This document shows, piece by piece, positions 45,890 through 55,252 of a stretch of 64,000 nt of DNA (the stretch's first letter is position 1; each line of letters starts with the position of its first letter). Source of the stretch: Limnobaculum allomyrinae. Lineage in GTDB: Bacteria; Pseudomonadota; Gammaproteobacteria; Enterobacterales; Enterobacteriaceae. Below the pieces are notes generated by a model, which did not search any database, was not told the origin of the DNA, and worked only from the letters and a program-made list of their open reading frames with translations. The translations under genes were made by a program, and so were the position numbers. The stretch spans positions 124,001 to 188,000 of the forward strand of contig NZ_JADRCR010000001.1 of NCBI RefSeq assembly GCF_016649425.1, given 5' to 3'.

Positions 45890-47131
45890 TTATCTTTCCC
45901 TCAGCGCTTCTTTGGCTTTATTCAATGGCTTAATCAGATAGTCGAGAACTGATTTTTTCCCTGTTTTGATATCAACCGTAGCCAACATTCCCGGGACAAT
46001 TTCATGTATCTTGCCGTCCGGTGTTTCCAGAGCAGAACGTTCAGTACGAACAAAGACCTTGTAGTAGTACTGTTCGCGACGTACCTGATCCTGAATGGTA
46101 TCCGGAGAGATTCGTTCTACTGTTGCATCCATGGTTCCGTATATTGATGATTCATAGGCACTAACTTTCACGATTGCCTTTTGATTTGGGTGAATGAATG
46201 CAATATCCCTTGGATTTATTTTTACTTCGATAACCAGTTGATCCTCAGATGGAACCACTTCCATCAGTTTTCCGCCCGGTTCCAGTACGCCACCAACGGT
46301 AGTCACCTGTACGTCTTTAACGATGCCTTTTACCGGTGAATTGATAACCGTACTGGTTAACTGGTCTTTTCTTTGCAACAGCTGAAAGTAGATGGAATCC
46401 AGTTCATTTTTCTTTTTAACCAGCTCTTCTTTAGCCTGCTCAAAGTAATGGTTGCGAGCTTCAGTGATTTTATTTTTTAGCTCGTTTTCTTCTCTTCTTA
46501 AGCGAAGTTCTTCAACCTGGCTTACGGCTCCCTTTACCACTAACGGACGAATCAGGTTCAACTCATTAACCGTCAGTTTTAAGCTGCGTTGCAGGCCCGA
46601 TATGTTTTCATCCAAACCTCTGCGACGGGTAATGAGCAGGGACATTTCATGGTCAATCAATACTTTGTTATCCGCTAACAGCTCTTCGTCTGACATATCC
46701 TTATAGGCGATGCCGCCGCTGAACTCGCGTAGTAACAACAAGAAGTCTGGTTTGCTGTTGTCATCCTTTATTTCTGTGGTTAAACGAGCGATGCTCACTG
46801 CCAGCCCTTTAACTTTTGCACCAATTTCGTCATATCCTGCCTGAAAGCGAGTGGCGTCCAGAACCGCTAATTGTTGACCTGCGTTCACCAGATCGCCTTC
46901 ACGAACCATCAATTCACGAATAACACCACCATCTCTGGCTTGAATTATCTGTGAACGGTTCCAGGTGATAACTGTTCCCTGACCACTGGTAACTTCGTCC
47001 AGTTCTGCATAGTTGGCCCATAACAGCAGGGCAAAGCAGGTTAATAAAATCATCCAGATGATATAGGTGTGCTTTTGCACCGGGTCGCCATGCATGCTGA
47101 TGGTTTTTTTCTTCTTACTAAACAAACTCAT
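45890..47131 (-). CDS. HlyD/LapC-type membrane fusion protein
   Basis: About 413 aa: a short cytoplasmic basic segment (SKKKKTISMHG), one membrane helix (YIIWMILLTCFALLLWANY, about residues 22-43), a lipoyl-like half-motif (GGVIRELMVREGDLVNAGQQLAVLD), a long periplasmic coiled coil, then the beta-barrel domain with VVPSEDQLVIEVKINPRDIAFIHPNQKAIVKVSAYESSIYG and the C-terminal GMLATVDIKTGKKSVLDYLIKPL. This is the type I periplasmic adaptor. An ATG at 47140 is in frame, but AGGATG suits the ATG at 47131 better. Confidence 0.9.
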   Translation of the reverse strand: MSLFSKKKKTISMHGDPVQKHTYIIWMILLTCFALLLWANYAELDEVTSGQGTVITWNRSQIIQARDGGVIRELMVREGDLVNAGQQLAVLDATRFQAGYDEIGAKVKGLAVSIARLTTEIKDDNSKPDFLLLLREFSGGIAYKDMSDEELLADNKVLIDHEMSLLITRRRGLDENISGLQRSLKLTVNELNLIRPLVVKGAVSQVEELRLRREENELKNKITEARNHYFEQAKEELVKKKNELDSIYFQLLQRKDQLTSTVINSPVKGIVKDVQVTTVGGVLEPGGKLMEVVPSEDQLVIEVKINPRDIAFIHPNQKAIVKVSAYESSIYGTMDATVERISPDTIQDQVRREQYYYKVFVRTERSALETPDGKIHEIVPGMLATVDIKTGKKSVLDYLIKPLNKAKEALRER

Positions 47132-47145
47132 TTTCATCATCCTGA

Positions 47146-49236
47146 CTAATTAGTTGCTTGCAGCTTCTGCAATACTTGATCCCTTGGTCCATCAAGGATG
47201 ATATTCCCCTGATTCATAACAATAACCCGGTCAACCAGTCTTAAAGGTGCCTGTCGATGGGTAACCACCACAAAGGTTTTGTCCTTAATATGATCTCGCA
47301 GTGAAGCAACCACATGGTTTTCCAACTTCTCATCCATATTGGCTGTTGGTTCATCAAGGAACAGAACCGGGGAGTTACGCAGCAGGGTTCTGGCCAGCAA
47401 CAATGTTTGCTTTTGACCACCCGATAACCCCCGACCGCCTTCCGCTATGGACAAATCCAGTCCTTTTCCTGTCTTTAACAGGCTGGCAGCACCGGCAATA
47501 TTGAGTACTTCAACAATTTGTTCTATGGAGGTTTGAGGCTTACCCATAATTAAATTGTCTCTGATAGTGCCGTGAAACAGCTGGGCTCCCTGTGGTAAAT
47601 AGGCGATATCGCGGCGAATGTCGTTATTAGAGATATCTTTCATTACCAGACCATCAAGTAACAGCTCACCTTCTGTTGCTTCAGCAATACCTGAAATCAG
47701 ACGTAGCAGGGATGATTTTCCGGCACCGATAGAACCCAGAATGGCGACTTTCTCTCCCGGTTTAATCTCCAGTCTGTCAATATCCAAGACCATGGGTGCA
47801 TCAGAGCTGAAGCGATACTTAACGTTTTTTAAACTGAAGTTGCCTTTGATTTCATCGGTATGCAGGGTTTCACTAAATGGCTTTTGATCCAGTGGCTTTT
47901 TCAGGAACTCATCTAAACCGGTTTTTGCCATTTTGGCGTGTTGCCAACGGGTTAATACGGATGCCAGTTGTCCTAACGGTGCCACAGTTCTGCTGGACAG
48001 AATGGAGCAGGCAATCAGGGTACCGGTAGTGATATCGTTATTGATAACCAGATAAACACCCAGCGCAATTACGCTGATATACACTAACTGTTGTATAAAC
48101 TGGCACCAGTTAGTAATCAGGCTTGACCAATGTCTTTGTTCTAAAGAGATTTGAGCCGTGGTGGTATTACATTCATTCCAGGTACGCAGGAAACGATCTT
48201 CAGCCTGCATGATCTTAATGTCTTCCAGACCTTCAACCGTTTCTACCAGCATGGCGTTACGAATAGCACTTTCACGAATACCTTTTTGAGATAAACGGGA
48301 CAGAGGCCACTGAGCAATCAAGCCGGGAATAACCACCAAAGGAATTGCCAGTAATGGAGCAAACGCCAAAGGACCGCCAATAAATGCAATCACGGCAATA
48401 AAGATCAGAATAAATGGCATATCCACCATAGCGACGACCGTTGTTGACGTCAGCAATTCACGGATATGTTCGATTTCTCGCAGTTGGGCAACAAAGGCAC
48501 CGGTGGAGTTTGGACGGGCATCGTTTTTCATTCTCAATGCCCGGGAGAAAAACATGCCGGACATAAACAGGTCAGTTTTCTTTCCGATAGCATCGGCCAA
48601 ATGGCCTCGGGCAAGACGTAAACCCATATCCATCAGCAGGGCAACCATGACCCCAATAAACAGAACCCATAATGTTGAATAGGATTGAGCCGGAATAACC
48701 CGGTCATAAATCTGCATGGAAAACAGGGCGCTGGAGAGGGCCAGAATATTACCAAACAAAGCACCCAGTGCAATTTGTCCATAAAACTTGGTGTCTTTAG
48801 CAATTAATTGAAATAACCAATTACCTTTATAAGGTTTAAGGAACTCATCAACACGTTTGTCTTCTATTCTTTCTTTTGGATAAATTAACCAGAGAGCGCC
48901 ATCTCTCATTAATTCCAGTTGTTCTAAATTAACCTGCGTTTTAACATCCGGAGATATAGGAAATGATAATGTGGCATGAGTTTCATTAATATCATATACC
49001 ACAACGGCTTGGTTATTTTTTAATGGCACTAATACAGGGAATAATAGCGCAGGAATTTTTTCTAATTTCTCATTAACTTCTTTGCACTGTAACCCAATGT
49101 AATTTATCAGGTTATACATTACCTCATCGCGTTCACCACCATTCTGAACGATATGTTTTAAATTATTAGTGCTGACATTAATGCCTAACTCTTTGGCAAC
49201 AATCGTCACGCATTCATTCCATGGAGAAAAATCCAT
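47146..49236 (-). CDS. LapB-like type I secretion ABC exporter with C39-like domain
   Basis: A 696-aa fusion: an N-terminal C39-like domain (1-130) without the catalytic Cys and His of true C39 peptidases, an ABC membrane domain (about 150-430) and an ATPase domain with Walker A GSIGAGKSS, signature LSGGQKQT and Walker B LFLDEPTANMD. The non-proteolytic domain is typical of exporters for large adhesins and RTX proteins (LapB, HlyB), where it binds the substrate. The ATG at 49236 has AAAGGA 6 nt upstream; the in-frame TTG at 49242 is rejected. It follows the adhesin gene after an attenuator-like gap. Confidence 0.92.
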   Translation of the reverse strand: MDFSPWNECVTIVAKELGINVSTNNLKHIVQNGGERDEVMYNLINYIGLQCKEVNEKLEKIPALLFPVLVPLKNNQAVVVYDINETHATLSFPISPDVKTQVNLEQLELMRDGALWLIYPKERIEDKRVDEFLKPYKGNWLFQLIAKDTKFYGQIALGALFGNILALSSALFSMQIYDRVIPAQSYSTLWVLFIGVMVALLMDMGLRLARGHLADAIGKKTDLFMSGMFFSRALRMKNDARPNSTGAFVAQLREIEHIRELLTSTTVVAMVDMPFILIFIAVIAFIGGPLAFAPLLAIPLVVIPGLIAQWPLSRLSQKGIRESAIRNAMLVETVEGLEDIKIMQAEDRFLRTWNECNTTTAQISLEQRHWSSLITNWCQFIQQLVYISVIALGVYLVINNDITTGTLIACSILSSRTVAPLGQLASVLTRWQHAKMAKTGLDEFLKKPLDQKPFSETLHTDEIKGNFSLKNVKYRFSSDAPMVLDIDRLEIKPGEKVAILGSIGAGKSSLLRLISGIAEATEGELLLDGLVMKDISNNDIRRDIAYLPQGAQLFHGTIRDNLIMGKPQTSIEQIVEVLNIAGAASLLKTGKGLDLSIAEGGRGLSGGQKQTLLLARTLLRNSPVLFLDEPTANMDEKLENHVVASLRDHIKDKTFVVVTHRQAPLRLVDRVIVMNQGNIILDGPRDQVLQKLQATN

Positions 49237-49273
49237 AACCAATCCTTTGAATTAATATTCATATAACGGCTAA

Positions 49274-49317
49274 CTTATTAATTAATTACTATTAATGAAT
49301 AGTAATTAATTAATAAG
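49274..49317. repeat. 20-bp perfect AT inverted repeat between adhesin and exporter
   Basis: 49274-49293 pairs perfectly with 49298-49317 over 20 bp with a 4-nt loop (core TTACTATT / AATAGTAA). It lies in the 111-bp gap between the adhesin stop and the exporter start and shares its right edge with a GC-rich hairpin at 49316-49337, so the two stems compete for at least 2 nt. Confidence 0.85.
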
Positions 49318-49337
49318 GGGCGAAGGAACTCGCCCCT
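49316..49337 (-). terminator. Terminator/attenuator after the adhesin gene
   Basis: On the minus strand AGGGGCGA / TCGCCCCT forms an 8-bp GC-rich stem with a 6-nt loop, followed directly by TTATTAATTAATT. It starts 11 bp after the adhesin stop. Probable partial termination, letting adhesin mRNA exceed exporter mRNA. Confidence 0.7.
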
Positions 49338-49347
49338 GAGAGAGGTA

Positions 49348-52300
49348 TTAAATTACAGCGATAGTATTTTGTACCCAAACCTGAGCGTCTTCGTCTTTAT
49401 CGTAGACATACAGGTTATATTGCACACCAGACTTGTTAGCGGTTGCAACGTTAGTCCAACTGGTTAAATCCAGGTCGACTTTGTCATTTGCATCACCTTT
49501 AACAAACAGGTGCTTATCATCGTTCAGCTTAATCAGATCTTCATACTTAACATCTAAAGTCAGTGCAGAAGTGTTATTCAGATCGATTTGATCGATGTTA
49601 TGCAGCTTGTTCAGCGTTGTTGAATCAATGGTCTTAGCTGATTTATCTTCAAATACAACTGTGTCAAAACCATTGCCGCCATCGATAGATTTAAATCCAT
49701 CAGACATGACCAGAATGCGGTCATCACCATCGTTAGCAACAACATTAGTCACGCCATTACGTGCATCAATAACGTCATCACCGTTGGTACCAACAGCGGA
49801 TTCTAAAGTGCCTTTGATGTAGTGACCTGGGTTAGAAACATCCCCACCGGTTTCACCTGCACCACGTACTGAACCATCGTCGTTATAAGTACGGCTGTAC
49901 AGGTTACCGCCTGTCTCAGAAACTTCAGACCAGGTAACAGCGAAACCGCCACCAGCCAGAGCAACAACAGAAGGCAGAGAACAAATACCCGGATCGTCAA
50001 CGCCTTTATCAACGATGATTTCATCGGTGATAGCATGACCACTCATATCGAACACACGAGACACAACGTGAGATTCACCCTGAGTTGTCACAGACGCCCA
50101 GCTAACAACGTAGTTACCATTTTCCAGAACGGTAATGTCGTTTGCACCCGTTAAGGAGCCAGCAAGTACGCCCTGAGCACCATCAGTAGTGCTGTTAACT
50201 ACGGTTGGTTGTGCATCAACAGCAACCAGTTTGCCACCCAACAGTTGGAAACGTTGAACTAATACGTCACCCATATCACTGCCGGTTACACGAACCCAGG
50301 ATACCGCGAAGGTGCCATCAGGTAGTGTGATGATCTTAGGTGAAACGTCAGCAGAACCTCTTGGAGCATCAGTATTCAGCGTAGCGCCATCAAGTAAGAT
50401 CTTACCCGTATTGAAATCTACAACAGAGATCTTCAGGTCAACCGGGTTTTTCAGTAATTGATCGATAGACCAGTCTTTACAAGCCTGCTGCCAGATTACG
50501 GCATATTGACCGCCGCCCAGATCGGCACCAACTAAACCTTCGCTGTCGCTGGTTGGATCATTACCAAAGATCCAGTTAACTGCTTTATCGAAAATACCAT
50601 TGCTGGTAGTGATATAGCCGTTTTCAGTGAAGAATCCACCCAGAGAGAAGTCATGTGGTGCTTCAGTATTTTCACTGACTTTAACCAGATTGCCATTGGC
50701 ATCCTGAGCGTAACGAACGCTGTACAGGTTTGCGCCAGCTTCGAAAGCATTCAGGTCGAACCAGGTCAGAATGGTGTCAACGAAACCTTCAATTGGTTGA
50801 ACGGCCAGATTCAGAACGCCTTCAACGATCCAGTCGATAACTGAACCAACAATAGGAATACCTTTTAATCCTAATGCGTCCATGAACTCTCTGACAAAAC
50901 CAGAAACGTCAGCGTTCTCAACCATGTTTTCCAGGTCTAATGGCTCAATAAAACGGGTGCCGGTAAATACAACGCTACCGTCTTCCATTTGAACAATCGA
51001 TGAGCTCAACAGGCCCTGACCAAACAGCACAGAGTAGATACGGTCAGTCAGACCATTTACAAACAGGTCAACTAACGCTTTAAAATCGGTATCAGGCAGG
51101 ATGTTCAGGAAATCAATGGTTTTCAGTGCATTGGTCATGAAGTCTGCAATCGGATTCACAATACCTGACAGGGTATTGGTGATCAGATTTGCTAAACCGT
51201 CTGGCAGTAAACTGGTCAGCAGACCATTCATACCGCCGATATCACCGGAAGAGGCGATAACTTGTGGACCAGAAGTGATTTCTGCGCCATCAGCAGAGAA
51301 ACGTTGGAATACAACATCATTACCGGTATAGCTTGAAGGATTTTCGTTTCTGGAATACAGAACGGTAATTGCACCATCAACCGGAGAAACCGCAACGTCA
51401 AAGTTACTTAAGTAAGCTTTAGCGCTGTCACGGCTGTAGCCATCAGCGACATTTTTCTCACCCAGAGTCAGTTCAGAAACCATTTGACCACTGGCATCAA
51501 AAATCTTGACTTTGATGTCATAGAATTTAGAACCAGCAGCTTCAGCTTGTGGGTAAGCTACCAGATATCCGCCGTTTGGCAGAGCACGGGTAATTGAAAT
51601 TGGCGCATCAATACTGTTATCAATTTCAATCTCACGGATATCAGCAACAATAACTGACATGTCATAAGGTTTTTGTTCGAAAGTGATATTTGCAGTGTTT
51701 TCTTTGCTTGGGCCGCTAACCGGGGTATTGATAACGGTTTCAACGCCAAAAGAATGGCTACCAACAGGTAAATCAGTTGCTTTAATGCTCCAGTTACCAT
51801 CGGTACCAACAGTGGTAGTACCGATAATGGTATCACCATCCATAACCTGAACTACAGCGCCTGGCGTACCCAGACCGTGCAGAGTAGGAGAGGTGATTTC
51901 TGTCGTGGTAGACAGATCCATCGCATTGGTGCCGTCACTCATACCTAATACAGTTGCTTTAGTCGCTACTGGAATAGTTACTTGAGAAACGTTATTTAAA
52001 TCATCCGCCAGGCTGATGACGCTGGTACCTGGAACGAGAGTGGCGCCATTCTCCAGGGTAAATTTGTAGTTACCGTTGTCGTCTGCTTTGACGGTGTATT
52101 CAGCAGTACCGTCACCATTCAGATCCAGCTTAACAACAGCGCCAGCTTCAGTTTTACCGGTGATAACCGCTAAATCCTGAGAAACAGTCATTGAAATGAA
52201 GTCAGGTGCGGTTGCATCGATAACGGTGCTAACCTCAATTTTTTCACCTTTACTATCTAATACCCAAACGCTAACGGTTGCGCCATCAGGAATAGATGTT

Positions 52301-53013
52301 GGGGTAGGGAAAGACCAGTTGCCATCAGCATCAGTGGTTGCTGTATAGTCGTAAGTACCATCGTTATTAATATCAATGTAGACGGTTGCGTTTTTAGCAT
52401 CACTGGTACCCGTCAGGCTTGAACCATTAGAACGGTTCAGAGTGATCAGCGTTGGGTCAGTCACTTCACTTGGGTTAGGGTCTGGCGTAGGATTTGGATT
52501 GACACCGCTGGAGCTATGTCCATTATCATCATCATTTGCCAGGGCAATCAAACCAGCTATACCGGCAGCACCTAAGCCCAATGCAACAAACAGACCGGTG
52601 TTGTCGTCATCACCGGCAGCGGCCGCTTCTTCGCCGCGCATTTCATAATAATCCCAACCAGAGATAACTTCTTTTAACTGCTCAGGAGTATAGGCAATAA
52701 CTTCGCTACCATCAGCATAGAGTCTGTCATCACCAAGAACGATCTGCTTTTCCGGTAAACCTGACTCAGCACTATTATCAATGGTTAATGAACTCATGCC
52801 TTGGTCAGCTGAGCCGAAGAAGTTATCTACGTTGATCACTTTACCATCAGCAGTGTTCACAACTAACTGTGAACCAGAACGTGACATGTGGGTGATAGCG
52901 CCGTCATTGGCTTCCACGAAAAGGCGAGTACCTGGTGTTGCACTGATTTGTGTTGAACCCGTCAGTGAGACTTCTTCAACGGCTTGTCCTGCTTTTTGTA
53001 CGTATAGTTTCAT
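49348..53013 (-). CDS. BapA-like type I-secreted adhesin
   Basis: 1221 aa, acidic, no Sec signal. Order: a BapA-prefix-like domain (1-125); AAAAG at about 130-134; a hydrophobic Gly/Ala segment (about 140-160); a Pro/Asn linker (NPNPTPDPNP); three bacterial Ig-like domains (about 185-265, 268-355 and 365-445). A region of seven or so repeats of the type (D/N)G-x-(F/Y)-x-V-x-W/Y (about 470-1060) is interrupted by a hydrophobic helical insert (about 600-760). The C-terminal 145 residues (NGDDVIDARNGVTNVVANDGDD ... VWVQNTIAVI) look like a type I secretion signal of the BapA/RTX class. It is a surface or biofilm adhesin exported by the genes downstream. The ATG at 53013 is preferred over 53019 because TATAGG is then 8 nt upstream. 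Confidence 0.85.
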   Translation of the reverse strand: MKLYVQKAGQAVEEVSLTGSTQISATPGTRLFVEANDGAITHMSRSGSQLVVNTADGKVINVDNFFGSADQGMSSLTIDNSAESGLPEKQIVLGDDRLYADGSEVIAYTPEQLKEVISGWDYYEMRGEEAAAAGDDDNTGLFVALGLGAAGIAGLIALANDDDNGHSSSGVNPNPTPDPNPSEVTDPTLITLNRSNGSSLTGTSDAKNATVYIDINNDGTYDYTATTDADGNWSFPTPTSIPDGATVSVWVLDSKGEKIEVSTVIDATAPDFISMTVSQDLAVITGKTEAGAVVKLDLNGDGTAEYTVKADDNGNYKFTLENGATLVPGTSVISLADDLNNVSQVTIPVATKATVLGMSDGTNAMDLSTTTEITSPTLHGLGTPGAVVQVMDGDTIIGTTTVGTDGNWSIKATDLPVGSHSFGVETVINTPVSGPSKENTANITFEQKPYDMSVIVADIREIEIDNSIDAPISITRALPNGGYLVAYPQAEAAGSKFYDIKVKIFDASGQMVSELTLGEKNVADGYSRDSAKAYLSNFDVAVSPVDGAITVLYSRNENPSSYTGNDVVFQRFSADGAEITSGPQVIASSGDIGGMNGLLTSLLPDGLANLITNTLSGIVNPIADFMTNALKTIDFLNILPDTDFKALVDLFVNGLTDRIYSVLFGQGLLSSSIVQMEDGSVVFTGTRFIEPLDLENMVENADVSGFVREFMDALGLKGIPIVGSVIDWIVEGVLNLAVQPIEGFVDTILTWFDLNAFEAGANLYSVRYAQDANGNLVKVSENTEAPHDFSLGGFFTENGYITTSNGIFDKAVNWIFGNDPTSDSEGLVGADLGGGQYAVIWQQACKDWSIDQLLKNPVDLKISVVDFNTGKILLDGATLNTDAPRGSADVSPKIITLPDGTFAVSWVRVTGSDMGDVLVQRFQLLGGKLVAVDAQPTVVNSTTDGAQGVLAGSLTGANDITVLENGNYVVSWASVTTQGESHVVSRVFDMSGHAITDEIIVDKGVDDPGICSLPSVVALAGGGFAVTWSEVSETGGNLYSRTYNDDGSVRGAGETGGDVSNPGHYIKGTLESAVGTNGDDVIDARNGVTNVVANDGDDRILVMSDGFKSIDGGNGFDTVVFEDKSAKTIDSTTLNKLHNIDQIDLNNTSALTLDVKYEDLIKLNDDKHLFVKGDANDKVDLDLTSWTNVATANKSGVQYNLYVYDKDEDAQVWVQNTIAVI

Positions 53014-53037
53014 ATCCATAACCTATATTTGAGGTGT

Positions 53038-53091
53038 AAAAATTAGCGTTTAAAATTAAAAATAGTCCCGGCTACAAAAAAGCTAATTTTT
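53038..53091 (-). promoter_or_regulatory. Stem-loop in the adhesin 5' leader
   Basis: AAAAATTAGC (53038-53047) / GCTAATTTTT (53082-53091), a 10-bp perfect stem with a 34-nt loop, 25 nt upstream of the adhesin start codon on the minus strand. A T-run follows on both strands, so it could act as a leader attenuator or RNA-binding target. Confidence 0.45.
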
Positions 53092-53970
53092 TTCCATTAA
53101 ATCGTAATTAACTATAATTTTTTAAGTGCGCAATTAAGATGCCTTTCAATTCAGAAAGACTCACTCTCCTAATTTAGACTTAGGGGCCTATTACACACCG
53201 GGTAAATTTATCAAAAAAATCATGTAATGCAAATTATAAGAAAAGATAAAATAGTGTTTTTACTATAAAATAAGCGTTTATTTATTTATAGTTAACCATT
53301 ACTTATTATTGGTTTGTTTTTTGTAAATTTTAATTGCAAATGTATTTATATTTCATTTTAATTAGCTTTAGTGAGTTGGGTTTTTACTTGTTTCTATGTA
53401 AATCCCATTGTATTTATGATGTTGCTGGCTTATTGTTTTATTGGTCATTACTTAATGATGCGTTGTTGATCTAAATATTTTTAGTTTGAAATGCATTCCT
53501 GATAGCTATTGGATTTGATAGGTTTTGAGATCGATTCTTATAAGATGAATTATTCTTATATGTCTTTAAGAGATGAGTGTCATTCATTTTTAAACTTAGC
53601 ATATATTGCATTGGGTAGGAATATTGTTATATCCTTTTATCGGTGGCTCATAAAATCCATTTATATTACAAAAATTGAGATCAATACCTATTTTTATAGG
53701 TGATTAATTTATTTTAATTAAGTCTTGTCTTGTTTTTTTTAATTGGATTTTAAAGGGTTGCTTAAGGTTTTTAAGTTAAGTGTTCGATATATTTATAACA
53801 AAATTATATTAAATTTTGGAATGGCTTATTTTTATAAAATTGAAGTCAGTTATCGGCTTGTAAATTGATGAGGCAATAAGCAAATTTATCAATTTTTCAG
53901 CGTCATATTAATCAAGAATATATCGCCAGTAATCTAGTTAACGTAATAATTATTAAGGATAAAATGGCTT
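53092..53970. other. Very AT-rich divergent regulatory region
   Basis: About 880 bp between the divergent adhesin and second type I operon, visibly poorer in G+C than any other stretch of the window. A 64-codon TTG-start frame (53509-53703) has no ribosome binding site and is not called. No double-glycine leader peptide was found on either strand. Such long AT-rich promoters of surface structures are typical H-NS targets; that is inference. Confidence 0.5.
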
Positions 53971-55224
53971 ATGGGGCTATTTCGCCAGGAGGCGCTTCAG
54001 GCAGAAAAGCAAAAGTGGCTTGGCAGCGTTATGTTAAGTACGCCTTTAACATTGAAATTTTTTACTGCTTTTGTTTGCGCCATTACTGTATTTATCGTGC
54101 TTTTTTGCATTTTGTTTTCTTATACGAGAAAACAGACTGTTACAGGACAGTTAGTACCCGATCGTGGAGTGATCAAAGTCTATAGTCCGCAATACGGTGT
54201 AGTGACAGACAAAAAAGTAAAAGAGGGAGAGCAGGTCAAAAAAGGGGATGTGCTCTATATCATTTCCAGCGAAAGGGAGTCGCAAAACAGTAGTGGTACT
54301 CAGCAGGCTATTAGTACTCAGATTCAGTCCAGACTCGAGTCTCTGAATGAAGACTTAGCTAAGAACCAAGCCCAATTTATCGCTGAGAAATCTTTGCTGC
54401 AAAATTATATTCGGCAGTTAAACGATCAGGTTAATACCTTAGATAAGCAAATAGTTAATCAGCGTAAAATTTTGCAGTTGGTTCAACGCCGCCAGCAGCA
54501 GTATCAAGAGATTTATAAGAAAGAGTATATCTCTCTGGAACAATTTGAACGGGTGAAAGAGGAGCTATTGCAGCAGCAAAGTGCCCTGAGTAGCTATGAA
54601 CGTGAGAGAATTAATGCTCAGAAAGAGCTGGCGGGAAGGCAATCTGAGTTGGATGGATTATTGCTGAAGTTTGATAAACAACAGGCACAGATCGATCGCA
54701 ATATCTCGACGACCCGACAAGAGCTTGCTGAAAGCGAAGCTAAACGTGAAATTACTATTCAGGCTCCACAAAGCGGCACGATAACCGCAGCCGTGGCTCA
54801 AACCGGGCAATTTGTGGATAGCAGTAAGCCAATGGTCAGTATTGTTCCTGAAAACTCACTTTTGATGGTTCATCTTTATGCGCCAAGCAACGCCGTGGGT
54901 TTTATTCAGGAAGGCGCTGAAGTTTGGCTACGTTACCAGTCATACCCCTATCAAAAATTTGGTCAATACCGTGGCGAAGTGGTGTCTATTTCTAAGGCGG
55001 CTTTATTGCAACATGAATTACAAAGTACCACGAATGTGGGTAATGAAGCCTCGCTATACCAAATCGTAGTAAAACCGGATAAGCAATTGATTAGCGTTTA
55101 TGGAAAAGATAAAGCGCTACAGCCTGGTATGGAACTGGAAGCGGATATCACACTGGATAAAAGAAGACTCTACGAATGGGTATTGGAACCCTTGTTGAGT
55201 ATCACCAAGAAAGCGACTGACTAA
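53971..55224 (+). CDS. CvaA/HlyD-type membrane fusion protein (second type I system)
   Basis: 417 aa: a short cytoplasmic start (MGLFRQEALQAEKQKWLGSV), one membrane helix (about residues 32-52), a lipoyl-like segment (GVVTDKKVKEGEQVKKGDVLYIIS), a Gln-rich coiled coil (about 95-255), and a barrel domain with QAPQSGTITAAVAQTGQFVDSSKPMVSIVPENS and PYQKFGQYRGEVVSIS. This is the CvaA-like branch of adaptors used with C39-peptidase exporters. AAGGA at 53955-53959 precedes it; an overlapping out-of-frame ATG at 53964 belongs to a shadow frame. Confidence 0.9.
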   Translation: MGLFRQEALQAEKQKWLGSVMLSTPLTLKFFTAFVCAITVFIVLFCILFSYTRKQTVTGQLVPDRGVIKVYSPQYGVVTDKKVKEGEQVKKGDVLYIISSERESQNSSGTQQAISTQIQSRLESLNEDLAKNQAQFIAEKSLLQNYIRQLNDQVNTLDKQIVNQRKILQLVQRRQQQYQEIYKKEYISLEQFERVKEELLQQQSALSSYERERINAQKELAGRQSELDGLLLKFDKQQAQIDRNISTTRQELAESEAKREITIQAPQSGTITAAVAQTGQFVDSSKPMVSIVPENSLLMVHLYAPSNAVGFIQEGAEVWLRYQSYPYQKFGQYRGEVVSISKAALLQHELQSTTNVGNEASLYQIVVKPDKQLISVYGKDKALQPGMELEADITLDKRRLYEWVLEPLLSITKKATD

Positions 55225-55252
55225 GGGTTAAAGCAACAAGGGAATAATAGGG

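Noticed and set aside
47146-49236. Active C39 peptidase in the first exporter
   Set aside because: The N-terminal domain lacks the catalytic Cys-Gly-Leu-Ala-Cys and His motifs that are clear in the second exporter; it is the C39-like, non-cleaving type.
53509-53703. 64-codon TTG-start frame in the divergent AT-rich region, considered as a possible exported peptide
   Set aside because: No ribosome binding site, no double-glycine leader motif and AT-driven residue content.
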